Assembly (NCBI GenBank): GCA_009760855.2
Contig: WPIO01000063.1
Coordinates: forward strand, 741,501 to 805,500
DNA from: Cristatella mucedo
Taxonomy: Eukaryota > Bryozoa > Phylactolaemata > Cristatellidae
Direction: 5' to 3'
Length of the DNA: 64,000 nt
The notes below the pieces were generated by a model that was given only the letters and a program-made list of their open reading frames with translations, was not told the origin of the DNA and made no database searches. Shown here piece by piece: positions 1 to 10,300 of the stretch. Position numbers and translations under genes: made by a program. How positions within the stretch are numbered: the first letter of the stretch is position 1; the number at the start of each line of letters is the position of its first letter.

Positions 1-1345
1 GAAGCATTAATATACTTGTATTCTGTTTGTTTCATATTTCTACTTAACAATGCATGTGCCACCGGTTCGTCAATCTCCTGCTCGACCTAATATGGCACCG
101 CCGGTCATGCCGGTCTGTATCTTGATATGTGGTTAGTTCACGTGAATTTAGTGTTCGAAAATATGCCAGAGACGGTGACTGGGAGTATAGGTATTTTGAT
201 ATGTAGTTAGGCCTATTACTAAATTATCAGTAGCTTCTGGTGAAAGTCACCATCTGCTGAGCTACCGTGTCAGATAAGAATTGAAGTCGAACTTGGCCGG
301 ACTACGTAGCTCGAGCAACCTTTTGATTGAAAGTTTTATGACAGGCTATACAGAAGCTCGTGTATGTAGTAATGGTAGTAGTAGATCGTTCGTATGTCAT
401 CTTAAGAGAAATTAATATCTATCTAGGTGCGCTACAACTCGCTGCAAGATAATTAATACCCAGGGGGTTAGTTACATGCGTGGTATCAAACATACTGTAT
501 ATCATAGTTAGGCCAGCATGCCTGACGGAAAACTTAACGACACACTCGTGGCTATGGGCCACTAAGGCCTGCAAAGCACATCGGAGCAGACAGATGCCTG
601 TATCTGCATGCCAGCCTGTGCTGGAGTGTTGTTCGCATGCGTATTTAGTTTGCTCATCGGTAGGCCCGAATCCCGGATCAATGCCAGTTTACCTTGGGAA
701 ATGAAGGTGGTGCTGGAAAGGGTAGAGCCAGAGTTTTTTTATTTGCACTAGCCGCTTTTTGCGGGTAGATGTTGGCGGTGGATGTGGATGGTGGTCTCCC
801 GGAAATGCCTGTACTAGAATAAAACAATCTTCAAGTGTATCGGCAGCTCATTTCAGTTGCATCTGCCTTTAATTTTCAAAAGCATTTGCCACTTAAAGGG
901 GCATGATCAACATCCATTAGCATTCATTATTAGTCTTGCATTTGATTTTCACCAAAATTCCAGAACCCAATTAAGATGGCTGCTATCAATGTGATAAAAT
1001 AAAATGTACCCACACTGTTAGTTACCTATATAGAACGCTGTCAAGTTACGTGCAGCATTTTTCTTTTAAACGATCTAGACTTGCCAGTTTCATTCTTGAG
1101 CACCAGGCTCTACTGGAAGCAGCATATAGTGATCTCAGTGCCAGCTGGATGGTCAGCACCAGCTATAGGGTATTGGGTAGCTGGTGTACAGCTGCAATAC
1201 GAAAGTTTGACAGTTATCTCTTTGACTATTTAACACCAAAAGGTTGTGTCATAAAAGATTCTGTGCTACTCGAGTAGAGCAGGAAGATTTTTTAATCATT
1301 TAATTTAGGTATATTTCTGTTAGCCTCTGCCTGATGTGGACTGGA
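1..1345. other. No gene recognised
   Basis: Mixed-composition sequence. Open frames of about 75 residues (480-704 and 1050-1277, plus strand) have no recognisable motif. No SINE or LINE copy seen. Confidence 0.5.
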
Positions 1346-1545
1346 TCTAATAATAATAATAATGCAATTGATAAAGCGACCTCAGAGAACTCAATCTCTT
1401 TCTAGGCGCTTTACATTTGCTGCAAAGGGAAACGCGATTGAATGGTGAGTAATATCATGCTTGATAAACAACATGAATAACATTGTTAAGAGTGACATGC
1501 ACAGGGTCAGCATGCAAGTGTGCTTAGTGGCAGGATGCTAACAGG
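1346..1545 (-). mobile_element. L2-type LINE 3' end (5'-truncated)
   Basis: Minus-strand copy beginning with a (TAA)n run on the plus strand, then the stem-loop motif (gcgacctcagagaac ... tctaggcgc) and the 3' segment containing gacatgcacagggtcagcat. It is the first of three L2 3' ends in the same orientation between 1346 and 2600. Confidence 0.8.
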
Positions 1546-1594
1546 AGACTATTGATGCAAGATCCAGAGACCCTACTAATAGAGAAAATAAGAA

Positions 1595-1895
1595 TTTTTC
1601 TGGTTACCGCCCTAAGAAAACTAAATCTCTTTCCATGTCATCTCCGTATGCTATAAAAGAATCATGTCACAGTAATTAGTGATAACATGCAGTGTCAGCA
1701 TGTATAAGCATACAAAAGACAGTTCACATGGACTCCGCAAATGCTGTGAGGAGCAAGTGGTTTTTACCTTTGTTTTGAATGTCACGGGAATGTGAAAATG
1801 TTAGTTGGGATGTAGTTTGCTGTTTTGGGAGCATGCAAACTAAAAGCACGGTTGCCAGCTAAACGACTTTGGTCGGGCTAGCAGGTGGCACGATG
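1595..1895 (-). mobile_element. L2-type LINE 3' region, degenerate
   Basis: Diverged minus-strand L2 segment. It shows a damaged stem-loop (ccctaagaaaactaaatctc), the cagtgtcagcatgtataagc block, the aatgctg block and the gggagcatgcaaact block in the same order as in better copies (for example 12738-13210). It lacks the (TAA)n tail. Confidence 0.65.
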
Positions 1896-1899
1896 CCTT

Positions 1900-2610
1900 A
1901 ATAATAATAATGCACTTGATAAAGCGCCCTCAGAGAACTCAAATCTCTTCCTAGGCGCTTTACATTTGCTGCATGATCAGGAGGTACTTCGGATATGTAG
2001 GCTTGAGTAAGCAAATGACGGGACCTAAAAGTGAGTTGCAAAACCTTGGAAGTCGATACACCACTTGATATGGATGGAGCCAGTACAGCTCGGTGAGACG
2101 TGGTCCAATTGGGAAATGGTGATACGTTCACGACAGAAGCATATCTGCAGAGTATTGCACCAACTGTAAGCGAGTGCATTGTTGCACAGACAGGAAAATC
2201 TGCGAGTTACAGAAGTGGAAGCAAGATGACACAAATGCACGAACCAACTTGGATGTGTGGTATCTCTGTCTAAGCAGACCCGAATTTTAGCGATGTTGCA
2301 TTGCAGAAAGTAGGCAGACGTGACTCGGGAGCTGATGTGGTCATCTTGTGAAAGGTCACTTTAGAACAGGACACCCAGATCGTGTGCATATGGTGCGGTA
2401 GACATATGTTGGAGCACATTTTGAGGTTTATGTTTTCCAATTTCGTAGTAGTACTAGGCTTGTCCTAAACTAGTAAGTTGGTTTGATCGTCATTCAATTT
2501 CAGAAATTTTGCTGCTATACTATTGCGAATGTCAGCAATATATGACCAAGCGTAGATCCCTGGGGTAACCCTGTACTTTAGAGGACCTGTAAGACCGTTG
2601 CCCTTTGACC
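1900..2610 (-). mobile_element. L2-type LINE 3' part with reverse-transcriptase C-terminal remnant
   Basis: Minus-strand copy starting at a (TAA)n run. After the stem-loop it jumps directly into the region encoding the RT C-terminal half, so part of the 3' ORF end is deleted. Broken frames show LASTSVTRRFSCL and similar pieces of the thumb region. The last match, near 2565-2600 (ccctggggtaaccctgtact), corresponds to the GVPQGS motif neighbourhood seen at 61.1 kb. Several frameshifts make it non-coding. Confidence 0.75.
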
Positions 2611-3439
2611 TAAATGCTCCGAAGTCTCACTGAGAGGGCCCTAAAGATATTCGAGAGATAAAGCCGGCGAGCTCAGCCACCACGTGATGTCCGGATGAAG
2701 CTGGTTACAGGAGCTTTCCACTTATGCTGAGATATTGCAAGCGGTAAGTGTCGTTTTACCGCAGCTCTGGCTGGCCGGCTGTGCGAGCAACCGCAAAATG
2801 ACTCAAGTCACCAACACTGTGTGCCCGATACATTATGTTACTTTTGGCATCTTAAGAGATTTCTAAAAAGCAATATTGTTCATCATTTGGATAGTTGGCT
2901 CCGAAGGCGCAGGCGGGCCACTCGGCATTCTTCTCTGCGCCTGCCTAAAGGATTTACCTATGTATCCCCAGCACGATCGCTACTTCAAAGAAATAAGATC
3001 TCTAAAAAATGAGTCAACCCGAAAACCGAAAACACTCCGCCCCAGCCTTTGAACTCATCTTCAAAAAGTGAACTCCCTAGAAAAAAAGCCAAAAACTGCT
3101 GCTGGCGCATCGCCCGACACGACTCTCGAGCCGAAATGCCTCTCCGTCAGTTGATCCGCTGCTTGGCAGCTCGGTAGCCACTGTAGAGGGTCAGCAGACT
3201 TTTCAAGGACTTCCTAGACTGAAGAGGGCACGCTCGGCTTCTGCGCTGCCCTCTGCTGGGGAGGGGGCAGCGAGTACCGCATACCTCATCCGACCCGGAT
3301 GGGTGTGGACGAGGGCCTTGGGTGCCCATCGCTGCCACCTCCCCATCGATTTGGGTTCCAATCCAAACCTAAATTGTGCAGTGCCAGTGATATACAGGGT
3401 AGATGGGAGGTGCTGGAGAAAGACTTTATGATGAATAGT
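2611..3439. other. No gene recognised
   Basis: Contains no recognisable element. Short frames only (63 residues at 2821-3012, plus strand). Confidence 0.5.
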
Positions 3440-4425
3440 ATCAAAATGCTGACCCTGTGCATGTCACCTCTTACCACGTTATTCATGTTGTTTATCAAGT
3501 ATGATACCACTCACAATTCGGTCGTATTTCCTTTGCAGAAAATGTAAAGCGCCTAGAAAGAGATTGAGTTCTCTGAGGGCGCTTTATTAAGTGTGTAGCA
3601 CAGCGAAGGCCTGACTCAGTTTTAGAGTGCATGAGAATTGCTCAGCAGGAAAACACCTCTGTTCTAGAGCAAGGGGACGCAGAGGTCGCTGAGGTGATTG
3701 ATATTGGCTGGGTTGTCAAGCCTATTGTCCCAGCTAGTTATATAATGATAGGGCGACGCTCGCTGGGAGCCTCTTCTTCATCTTCGGCTCCGTCTCGACG
3801 CCGTCGCCGGTAGTTGTCGGACTCGTTTCTCTGAAAGCGAGAGAGGAGGGCGGGCTGTTCGCCTGTGATCGAGGGACACGACGGGGCAGCGCCATGAGGA
3901 TTCGGTGAACGCCACCGAATACGGTCGTATAGCGCTCGAGCTCGCATTTTTGTGTTCCTTCTGTGTTTTGTGTGTCTGCGCATACACGTGGTCTCCGGTC
4001 AGAGTCTAGGCTCCGGTTCGGGCTCCTCGTCCTATTTGGGTCGTTCTCCACAATAGACGCTGGTAGCCTAAGTGAGGAGACGTATTCCCTCGCAAGAGTG
4101 CTTGTGCCATTGAGTGCATGTGAGGAATGTGGAGATAAAGCTGAGCTAGACGCGAAGCGACTGTGCGCTTGCGAATAAAGCTCACTACAATCTCCAATTT
4201 GTGTGTCTCGCTTTCCACTTCACGCCGCGGACTCACGACCCCTTTTAGAAACGATAAATAGGTCAGCGCCAGAAACGCTCGTTTGCGTGGCGGCCTGCTT
4301 ATTGCGTGTTGACGCGAACCGAACGGCATTAGGCACTAGGTTACGCCCCTTGGTAAGCGGCAGGTTAAGCCTACTCCGACGAGCCTTCGGCGTTACAAGT
4401 GTATTATTATTATTATAATGCTGCC
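3440..4425 (+). mobile_element. L2-type LINE 3' end, split by the solo LTR
   Basis: Plus-strand copy of the L2 terminal region: the end of the ORF-derived segment, then the conserved 3' stem-loop (arms 3546-3553 and 3578-3585) and the (TAT)n tail. The tail is broken at 3593 and continues at 4398-4420. No reverse-transcriptase part remains. Confidence 0.75.
3594..4397 (+). mobile_element. Solo LTR (804 bp) inserted in an L2 tail
   Basis: The segment starts TGTAGCACAGCG and ends CGGCGTTACA, an imperfect terminal inverted repeat of TG...CA type. It interrupts an L2 3' end: the tail reads gcgctttattaagtg up to 3593 and resumes as agtgtattattattatt from 4398. AGTG (3590-3593 and 4398-4401) is therefore a 4-bp target duplication, or AAGTG at 5 bp if the last A is shared. 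Inside are a TATA box (TATATAA, 3739-3745) and AATAAA (4174-4179), as expected for U3 and R. No gag-pol follows and no second LTR is seen, so this is a solo LTR left by recombination. Target-site length suits Ty3/gypsy or BEL/Pao. The family is not determined. Confidence 0.8.
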
Positions 4426-6018
4426 AAAAGATTTAGCAAGGCAAGCACAGAGATTCTTCATAAGTCTGCATTTTTGAGAAAGTCCTTATGCACTTGCAGC
4501 AAAGCTGAGTATGAAGAGTGATTAGTTCTGAAATCTGAGCCTCATTGTTCAACATGGGTAAAACAACTCCATCACTAACGTTCGCACTGTCATTGGCAAG
4601 CTGGACTTCCCGGCAGCTGGTCTTTGCCGATTAACTCGGCTATTGTATGCCGTCTGATCAAATAGCTAAATCAAAAAGAACATCTACGAGTGACATAACT
4701 GTCTGCAAAGTTTAGTGTTCAGAAAAGCGAGCATCTTTTGACCAATTCATGCAATAGCAGAAACATGTTAACTGCCTTGAAAGGGCTAACTTCCCAACAG
4801 ATCTCTGTGTGGAAAGCCTGCGGCCCTAGAAACGGTGGTTGCTGGGTCACTGACTCTTGTGAAGGGTTGCTGGTGTGCACATTTGAGCAGCCTACAAGTC
4901 GTGAGTACCTGCTGATGAGTCTCAATTCTCCTCTGTTCTCCTCCTGCCTTAATGATCTAGAGCATCGTCTGGCTTTGGTGGGCATACCAAAGGCTAGCAG
5001 TGGGTGCCGACGGCCCGTACAGGCGTCATCCTTAGCAGTCCAACTAGCTGCTTCTGCACCGGCCTTTTACTATGATCTAACAGCTTTTGCGGGTGCCTTA
5101 CACATACCCCTGTCCACATGCTGACCAGTCAGCCGCACGACGAAAGAAATAAATTGTGACTGCTAACGATAATGGCAGCCACGGGGGTTTAATGCCAGAC
5201 AGTGCGGCGCCACATTTTCTTTGAGCCGACGGCTGGAGACAGCGAAATGTGGAGCCGTGGATGAAGACCCCCCCCCCCTACTGAGGATAGAGCTGGCATT
5301 GGCTTGTCCACTATGCCTGGTAGAGCTGTAGGGTAGTGTCGCGGGATTCCGACTTCAAGCTGCAAACTCGATAAAATAGGTGCTGTTTGACTGCTCTCAA
5401 ATGACACGGTTTGTGCTGTTGATTGTTAATTGATTCTCTAGAAACAAAAGATGCAACTCCTGCTGCTTAACTTGATGATTTATTCTGTTGACACTTTTGC
5501 AGCAAGTTCTGCTGAGCTTTTGCTCAAACTAGTCGAAGTTGATTGTAGGCAAGAATCGCTTTGAACTTTTGATAGAACCTGCTGTTGAACCCAAAAATGA
5601 ACCTGCGTATGGAATATGGTAACATCTAAATTTAGTCTGAGAGCCTTTATCCACCAATCTTGAATAGCCAAGTGGCAATGATGCTGAAACCGATAATTCA
5701 AACTCGAGTCTTCCTTTACTATCACCTTGAGAACAAAGCTGTAAAAATGCAAAGCTAATGAAAGGCTGTTTAACACCGGTATGCTCACTCGGTTAAGAAT
5801 AGCTTCAATTTTTCCTCTAGCTAACATTATTGTCTAAGGTGTAGAACACTTTTATTGGAACTGCAGTGTTTGTATTCATAAAGCCCGATAGGTTTTACCT
5901 TATGGAATTTTGTTTGGTGCTTCTGCAAAGTGCTTTTTAAACTCAGCAGGAGATTTGACTAGAGTAGATTGACACGTGAGACTAGCCACTGTCGTCGCTG
6001 CATGGCGAGGTTTACTTG
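4426..6018. other. Intergenic; two unrecognised open frames
   Basis: A 128-codon frame on plus (4738-5124) and a 115-codon frame on minus (5480-5827) have ordinary amino-acid composition but no motif I know, no neighbouring exon that extends them, and no splice-site pattern I trust. Chance frames or exons of an unknown gene remain possible. A C8-9 run lies near 5270. Confidence 0.35.
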
Positions 6019-6179
6019 GTTACTGTCCCAGGGTAAGATGCTTCAGGACTCAGTCACGGGCTCAAGTCCTAGAGCAGGCAATCTTTTATTTCCCATCGAA
6101 AGTTGGTGTGATAGACACTAAGGCTGTTGTTCTTCCGCTATATAAATGAGGCTGTTGGATTAGCCTACCTTTACTTTGA
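6019..6179 (+). mobile_element. tRNA-headed SINE, second tail class, diverged
   Basis: Degenerate plus-strand copy: gggtaagatgcttcag, B-box region cacgggctcaagtcc, cttttatttccca, then the second tail type (aaggctgttgttcttccgct, tataaatgaggctgttg, gattagcctacctttac). The tail shows no similarity to the L2 3' end. Confidence 0.7.
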
Positions 6180-6242
6180 TCAATGAGCCTCGCCACGAGG
6201 CTGCGTCTTTGTCGTTCCAGGCTAGGGTGTGTCTAAGATATT

Positions 6243-7175
6243 TGCAAACCGTCCTAAGAGAACTAAATCAGGCACTTTACATATGTTGAGGAGGACCACT
6301 TCAATTGATTAGTGATAGCAGGCCGTGTCAGCACGCATAAGCTCACAACTGACAATCCACACGGAGAGCAAATGCTGCAAGGAATAAATAGGTGAGCTAT
6401 TAGCCTTTTGAAATGTCAAGTCTGAGGGTGCCGTGACGTCAGTTGAGAATGAATTCTATGGTTTTGGAGCATATGAACTGAAAGCACGGTCTTCGAAGGA
6501 TTTGAGGTTGGTTAAACGCACAAATTCACGACTTGAGTCACAGGTATAGGTGGTAAGTAGCAAAGCCTGATCGGTTGGCCGTAACAAGAGAATTGACTTA
6601 AAGGTAAAGGTCAGTGGCAGGACCTTGAAGTAGATATGCAGTATGATCGGGAGGCAATGCAGGTCGGTGAGAAGTCGTTTGATGTGGCAATTGCGGTATT
6701 CACGACAGACAAGCCTAGCTGCTGAGTTTCGCCATCTGTAAGAAACGTATTTCGCGGCAGGGAGACGTTCGAAAAGTGACTTATAAGTCTTGATGCGATG
6801 TCACAAATGCATAGACCAACCGCAGGCTCCGAAGCCCATATTTTTGCAATGGTACATGGCTAGATACGTAGGCAGATTTGAGTGTGAATATAATGAAATC
6901 ATCTAGTGAAACATCACTCTGGAACAGGGCTCCCAGAATTCTTACAGATGTAACTGGAGATAATATTGGCGGACCCAATTTGGAGGGCTCTTCTTTCCAA
7001 TTTCTTCGGAACACTAAATATGTTCGTAACTAGTAAAAAAGTTCTATCGTCACTGAAATTGAGAAAGCTTGATGCCATTTAAGTGCGAATGCGTGCCGAT
7101 GGGGAAAGTTTTGACCTGCTAGAAGGGAGAGAGGGATCAAAGCAATGGCAACTCGGCGTCAGGATTCGTTAATTA
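6243..7175 (-). mobile_element. L2-type LINE, decayed RT C-terminal half
   Basis: Diverged minus-strand copy without a (TAA)n tail. The order of blocks matches the 60.0-61.5 kb copy: stem-loop remnant, cgtgtcagcacgcataagct, ORF end, then RT thumb and connection. The frame near 6781-7014 contains VRILGALFQSDVSLDDFI and VYAFVTSHQDL, typical of the L2/CR1 RT C-terminal part. It ends just upstream of where the YADD motif should lie. Confidence 0.75.
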
Positions 7176-7364
7176 GGCAGGTAGCCGAGACGAAGCAAAA
7201 GATGTGGTAAGCTGCGCCATCTCTGTTAGTTCCTGCATTGTTTCGAGCTGCTCCAGTGGCATGCTCTCTCTCAAGCTCTGCAGTGCACCACTCTAGCAGG
7301 CGAAATTACGAATATAACGCGACGGCTGCTCTTAAAGTGTGCCTACGGAATCCTCTTTCGACAT

Positions 7365-7465
7365 GCACAAAACCCCCTAATGATATAAATATTCTGGACG
7401 ACGCTCTTAATCGGTTTGCTGTGACCGAGACTTAGTTGAAATTGACCAACTGTCCGAGTAACCGG
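7365..7465 (+). mobile_element. LINE endonuclease-domain fragment
   Basis: A short stretch reading ILDDALNRFAVTET followed by a stop resembles the early part of the apurinic-type endonuclease of L2/CR1 ORF2 (typically ...LDILALTETWL). It matches, at the DNA level, a minus-strand fragment at 8200-8300. It is a pseudogene fragment. Confidence 0.5.
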
Positions 7466-8084
7466 CACCACCTAGACACACGTCTCTTTCAACCATACTC
7501 CGAGGTTAATAAAATCTGTCAGTGGTATAGACATTTCGCTCGTTCCTCCCTTAATTTCAAGCCATTTGTAGTGCTTTCGTAGTCTCTAGTGCTCAGTCCC
7601 TCCAACAGCAAGCTGCCTCTGTCTGGTGGCAATAATTATGGCCCCGCCCAATGTACCAATAGGCTTTATTTCAGATTGTTCTATCTTATTTTAATTTGGA
7701 AATTTACGAGCCACATGATGCAGGTGATTACTACTTATTTTGGCAATGCAGCCAACCCCTTTTATTCTGAATTTTCCCACATTGACTGATTTTTATTCTC
7801 AGGCTCATGTACATGGGCCCCACTCGTAGCTAAGATTATACACCCGAACAAATGCTCTTCCGCGATTGCTTACCTGTCAACTCAAATTATTACCAAATGC
7901 TGTACATCGGACCACATTCGGATCCTATTCAGTCTGTATTCAATATCCTCTTCGGTAACGAACGTCGTCTGCAAATAGAACCTCAAGACCCTTGACATTA
8001 CGAGGTCCTAAAAATATATTCCTCGCTCCTTGTGCCGTATCCTCCATTCTAAATGTCCCACTAATGGAGTGCGTCAACGTGACA
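7466..8084. other. No gene recognised, between two LINE endonuclease relics
   Basis: AT-richer sequence with no repeat that I can assign. It could be further decayed LINE sequence, given its flanks. Confidence 0.4.
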
Positions 8085-8310
8085 CTAGCCAGTGTTCTTG
8101 ACTAGTTTGCTTCGAGGGGACTGCCGACTGCTCGAAACCGCGGAAGGTGCTCCAATACTGGTTTGTATTGGTCTCTCGGAATGGCAGAAAGAGAAACTTG
8201 TCAGGGTTTTGACGTCAGTTAAGGCCGAGCAATCAGTCGATTTCAGCCTGGTCTCGGTCAATGCAAACGGGTCTAGGGCGTCGTCAAGAATCATGTTTCA
8301 TATTGGAGGT
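8085..8310 (-). mobile_element. LINE endonuclease-domain fragment, opposite orientation
   Basis: The minus-strand frame reads ILDDALDPFALTET and continues for about 50 residues without a stop. It is the same LINE endonuclease segment as at 7365-7465 but inverted relative to it. LTET contains the expected Glu of the endonuclease active-site region. Without the rest of the domain this is a relic. Confidence 0.5.
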
Positions 8311-8789
8311 TTTTTCTACGACCAACCCGTTTTCCATAGATACACTTTTAAGTGTGACCACCTAGGTTTTAGCCTGCCAGAGGACCTCCAAGTGGGAGCG
8401 ATTTACTGAATTTATCGCGGTGTTTGAGGGAGAGCGTGCTTGGTGTTTCGAAGCAATATGAGTCCAATATGTGGGAAATATTGGAGGTTCGTGCCACAAG
8501 CCACTCTGTCGTTTTGTCGGGGCTTCCCGTGGGAGATGCTCAATTCACGAACCAGAGTGGCAGAAGCAGAGGCAAGCGTTTGAATGGCAATTAGGGAACG
8601 ATAATGGGCACGCACGATCGTAGCGAATAGTGCGGTCAGTAAGAGCTGGCGAAGCTAGTTGCAGCTGGCAGAAGTGCGGGATGGTGGAGTGTGGTGGGAG
8701 TACTTGCCGACTGGACGAGGGTCATTTAGATATCTGTAAGCTTGTAATTTCTGATGTGCTACGTTAAAAAAGGCGCTGCAACAGCTTAA

Positions 8790-8922
8790 GCATAATTCAT
8801 TTTTATAGTGCCCAAAGAGAACTTAATCTCTATTCAGGCGCTTCACGTGTGCCACGGGGCTCGAGCCCGCGACCTCGGCCAGAACTTGGTCGGGGCGAGC
8901 ACCTTAACCACACTGAAATCCG
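8790..8922 (-). mobile_element. tRNA-headed SINE, L2-tail class
   Basis: Read on the minus strand: ggttaaggtgctcg (tRNA A-box side), gaggtcgcgggctcgagccc (B-box region, GGCTCGAGCCC), then a tail gcgcctgaatagagattaag ... gggcactata, which matches the L2 3' stem-loop. Polymerase III type promoter elements are implied. There is no coding capacity. Confidence 0.75.
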
Positions 8923-10129
8923 TAGCCCGAGAGATTACGCTCGTTACGGCGATAGTCTTGCCTGCGCGTGACAAATACCCGCGATACTGGCTCTACGAAG
9001 CTCAGATAATAAGTCGTATGGGCCGCGCCAATACACGCCGGTATTCCGACTATAGGTGAGCATGGCCGCCAGCAATACAACGCACCCACCCTATACCTTG
9101 ATATAAAAAATCCGTGCTGTTTTCCGAGTCCAGTCTGTTTCATAACCATAGAGAGGTACAAGTGAATTACTGCTCTAGGGCCCAGGGTAGGACACATTGA
9201 CTATATACTCGTAAAAAGTCAAAGGAAGTTTCACTGTTCCACTACAATGCAAGCCCGAACGGCCGCTGACCTAGTTGTAAGCCTAACCTAGCTGGTGAGC
9301 CTGGCCTATTGTAGCGCCAGGACTCCGTACCGCGCGACCTGGGTCGACGAGTGCTCGAATCCTACCTTCCGACTCTTTCTGATTGCGACGTTTCTATATG
9401 TGAGCCGTTCGCTCGGCTTTGACAGCACTAAGCTCCCGAACTTCTCCAGCCACATTCTGTCTCATAGTTTGTCGTATGCGACACTTACGTTGAGTTTTGG
9501 CAGTGTTAGCTTTCGCCCGTGAAATATTATGGAAAACTCCAAATTCGCTTTGGAAGGTTGCCTGAGTGTTCTGTGATCTAGCTGGTGAGCCAGCCTCACT
9601 AACTACCAAACGTAAGAGCTCTTAGCTGATATAACAAAATTTTTATATTAAGAAAAATTAATACGAATTTCATAACTATATTTAATAATTTTCTTATACA
9701 ACGGATACAAATCTATTTTTATGGAGTTTATTCGTCAGCGTCAGGTAGCGAATTATCGTTGAGTTTCGGACGTTCTGATCATGTTAAAATTATATTATCA
9801 TCTGTATAGTAATGAATTGGAGAGTCACGAGCAGATTCTATTCATGTGTGCTCATAGCTAACCAACGGCAGGCGCAACACAACTTCCGGTCGATAGCGCT
9901 CACCCTGGCAGCTCTCCAATACTCCATCGCGGTCAAGCGCCAGACGCCACTTCGGGTGACAGTAACGGGTCGTAGTGCAGCGAGCGGAAGATGCAAGAAT
10001 GCCATGGCCACCCTTTGAACAACCCTTTTAAAGTTCGTAGTCCTGGGCAGTGTTGGCTTCTCCATTTGCCATTTCAGCTGCTACATCGTGCATCTGGAGC
10101 TAAATGCTACCCTGGTTTGGGCCAGAGAT
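8923..10129. other. No gene recognised
   Basis: Includes an AT-rich stretch (9620-9810). Short frames only (97 residues at 8904-9197 on minus overlaps the SINE edge). No element assigned. Confidence 0.5.
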
Positions 10130-10300
10130 TACGGTGCTAGCCATTGACGACCGAGGACAAGGTGCTCGTCTTTGTCGACCAAGGTCAAAGTCCTTGTCTT
10201 TGACGACCGAAGTCGTGGGCTCGAGCCCTGTGGCCTATATGAAGTGCGTGAATAGAGATTCAGTTCTCCTCTTAGGGCACTATGCAATTGAATTATTTTT
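10130..10300 (+). mobile_element. tRNA-headed SINE, L2-tail class, with triplicated head segment
   Basis: Plus-strand copy with B box gggctcgagccc and an L2-like tail whose arms AGTGC (10243-10247) and GCACT (10277-10281) are complementary. The segment before the B box is repeated three times with a 28-bp period (gacgaccgag at 10146, gtcgaccaag at 10174, gacgaccgaa at 10202), an internal amplification of the head. Confidence 0.75.

Noticed and set aside
9240-9610. Pair of ctagctggtgagcc sequences as possible terminal repeats of an element
   Set aside because: The match is only about 14 bp, in direct orientation, with no further similarity or target duplication.
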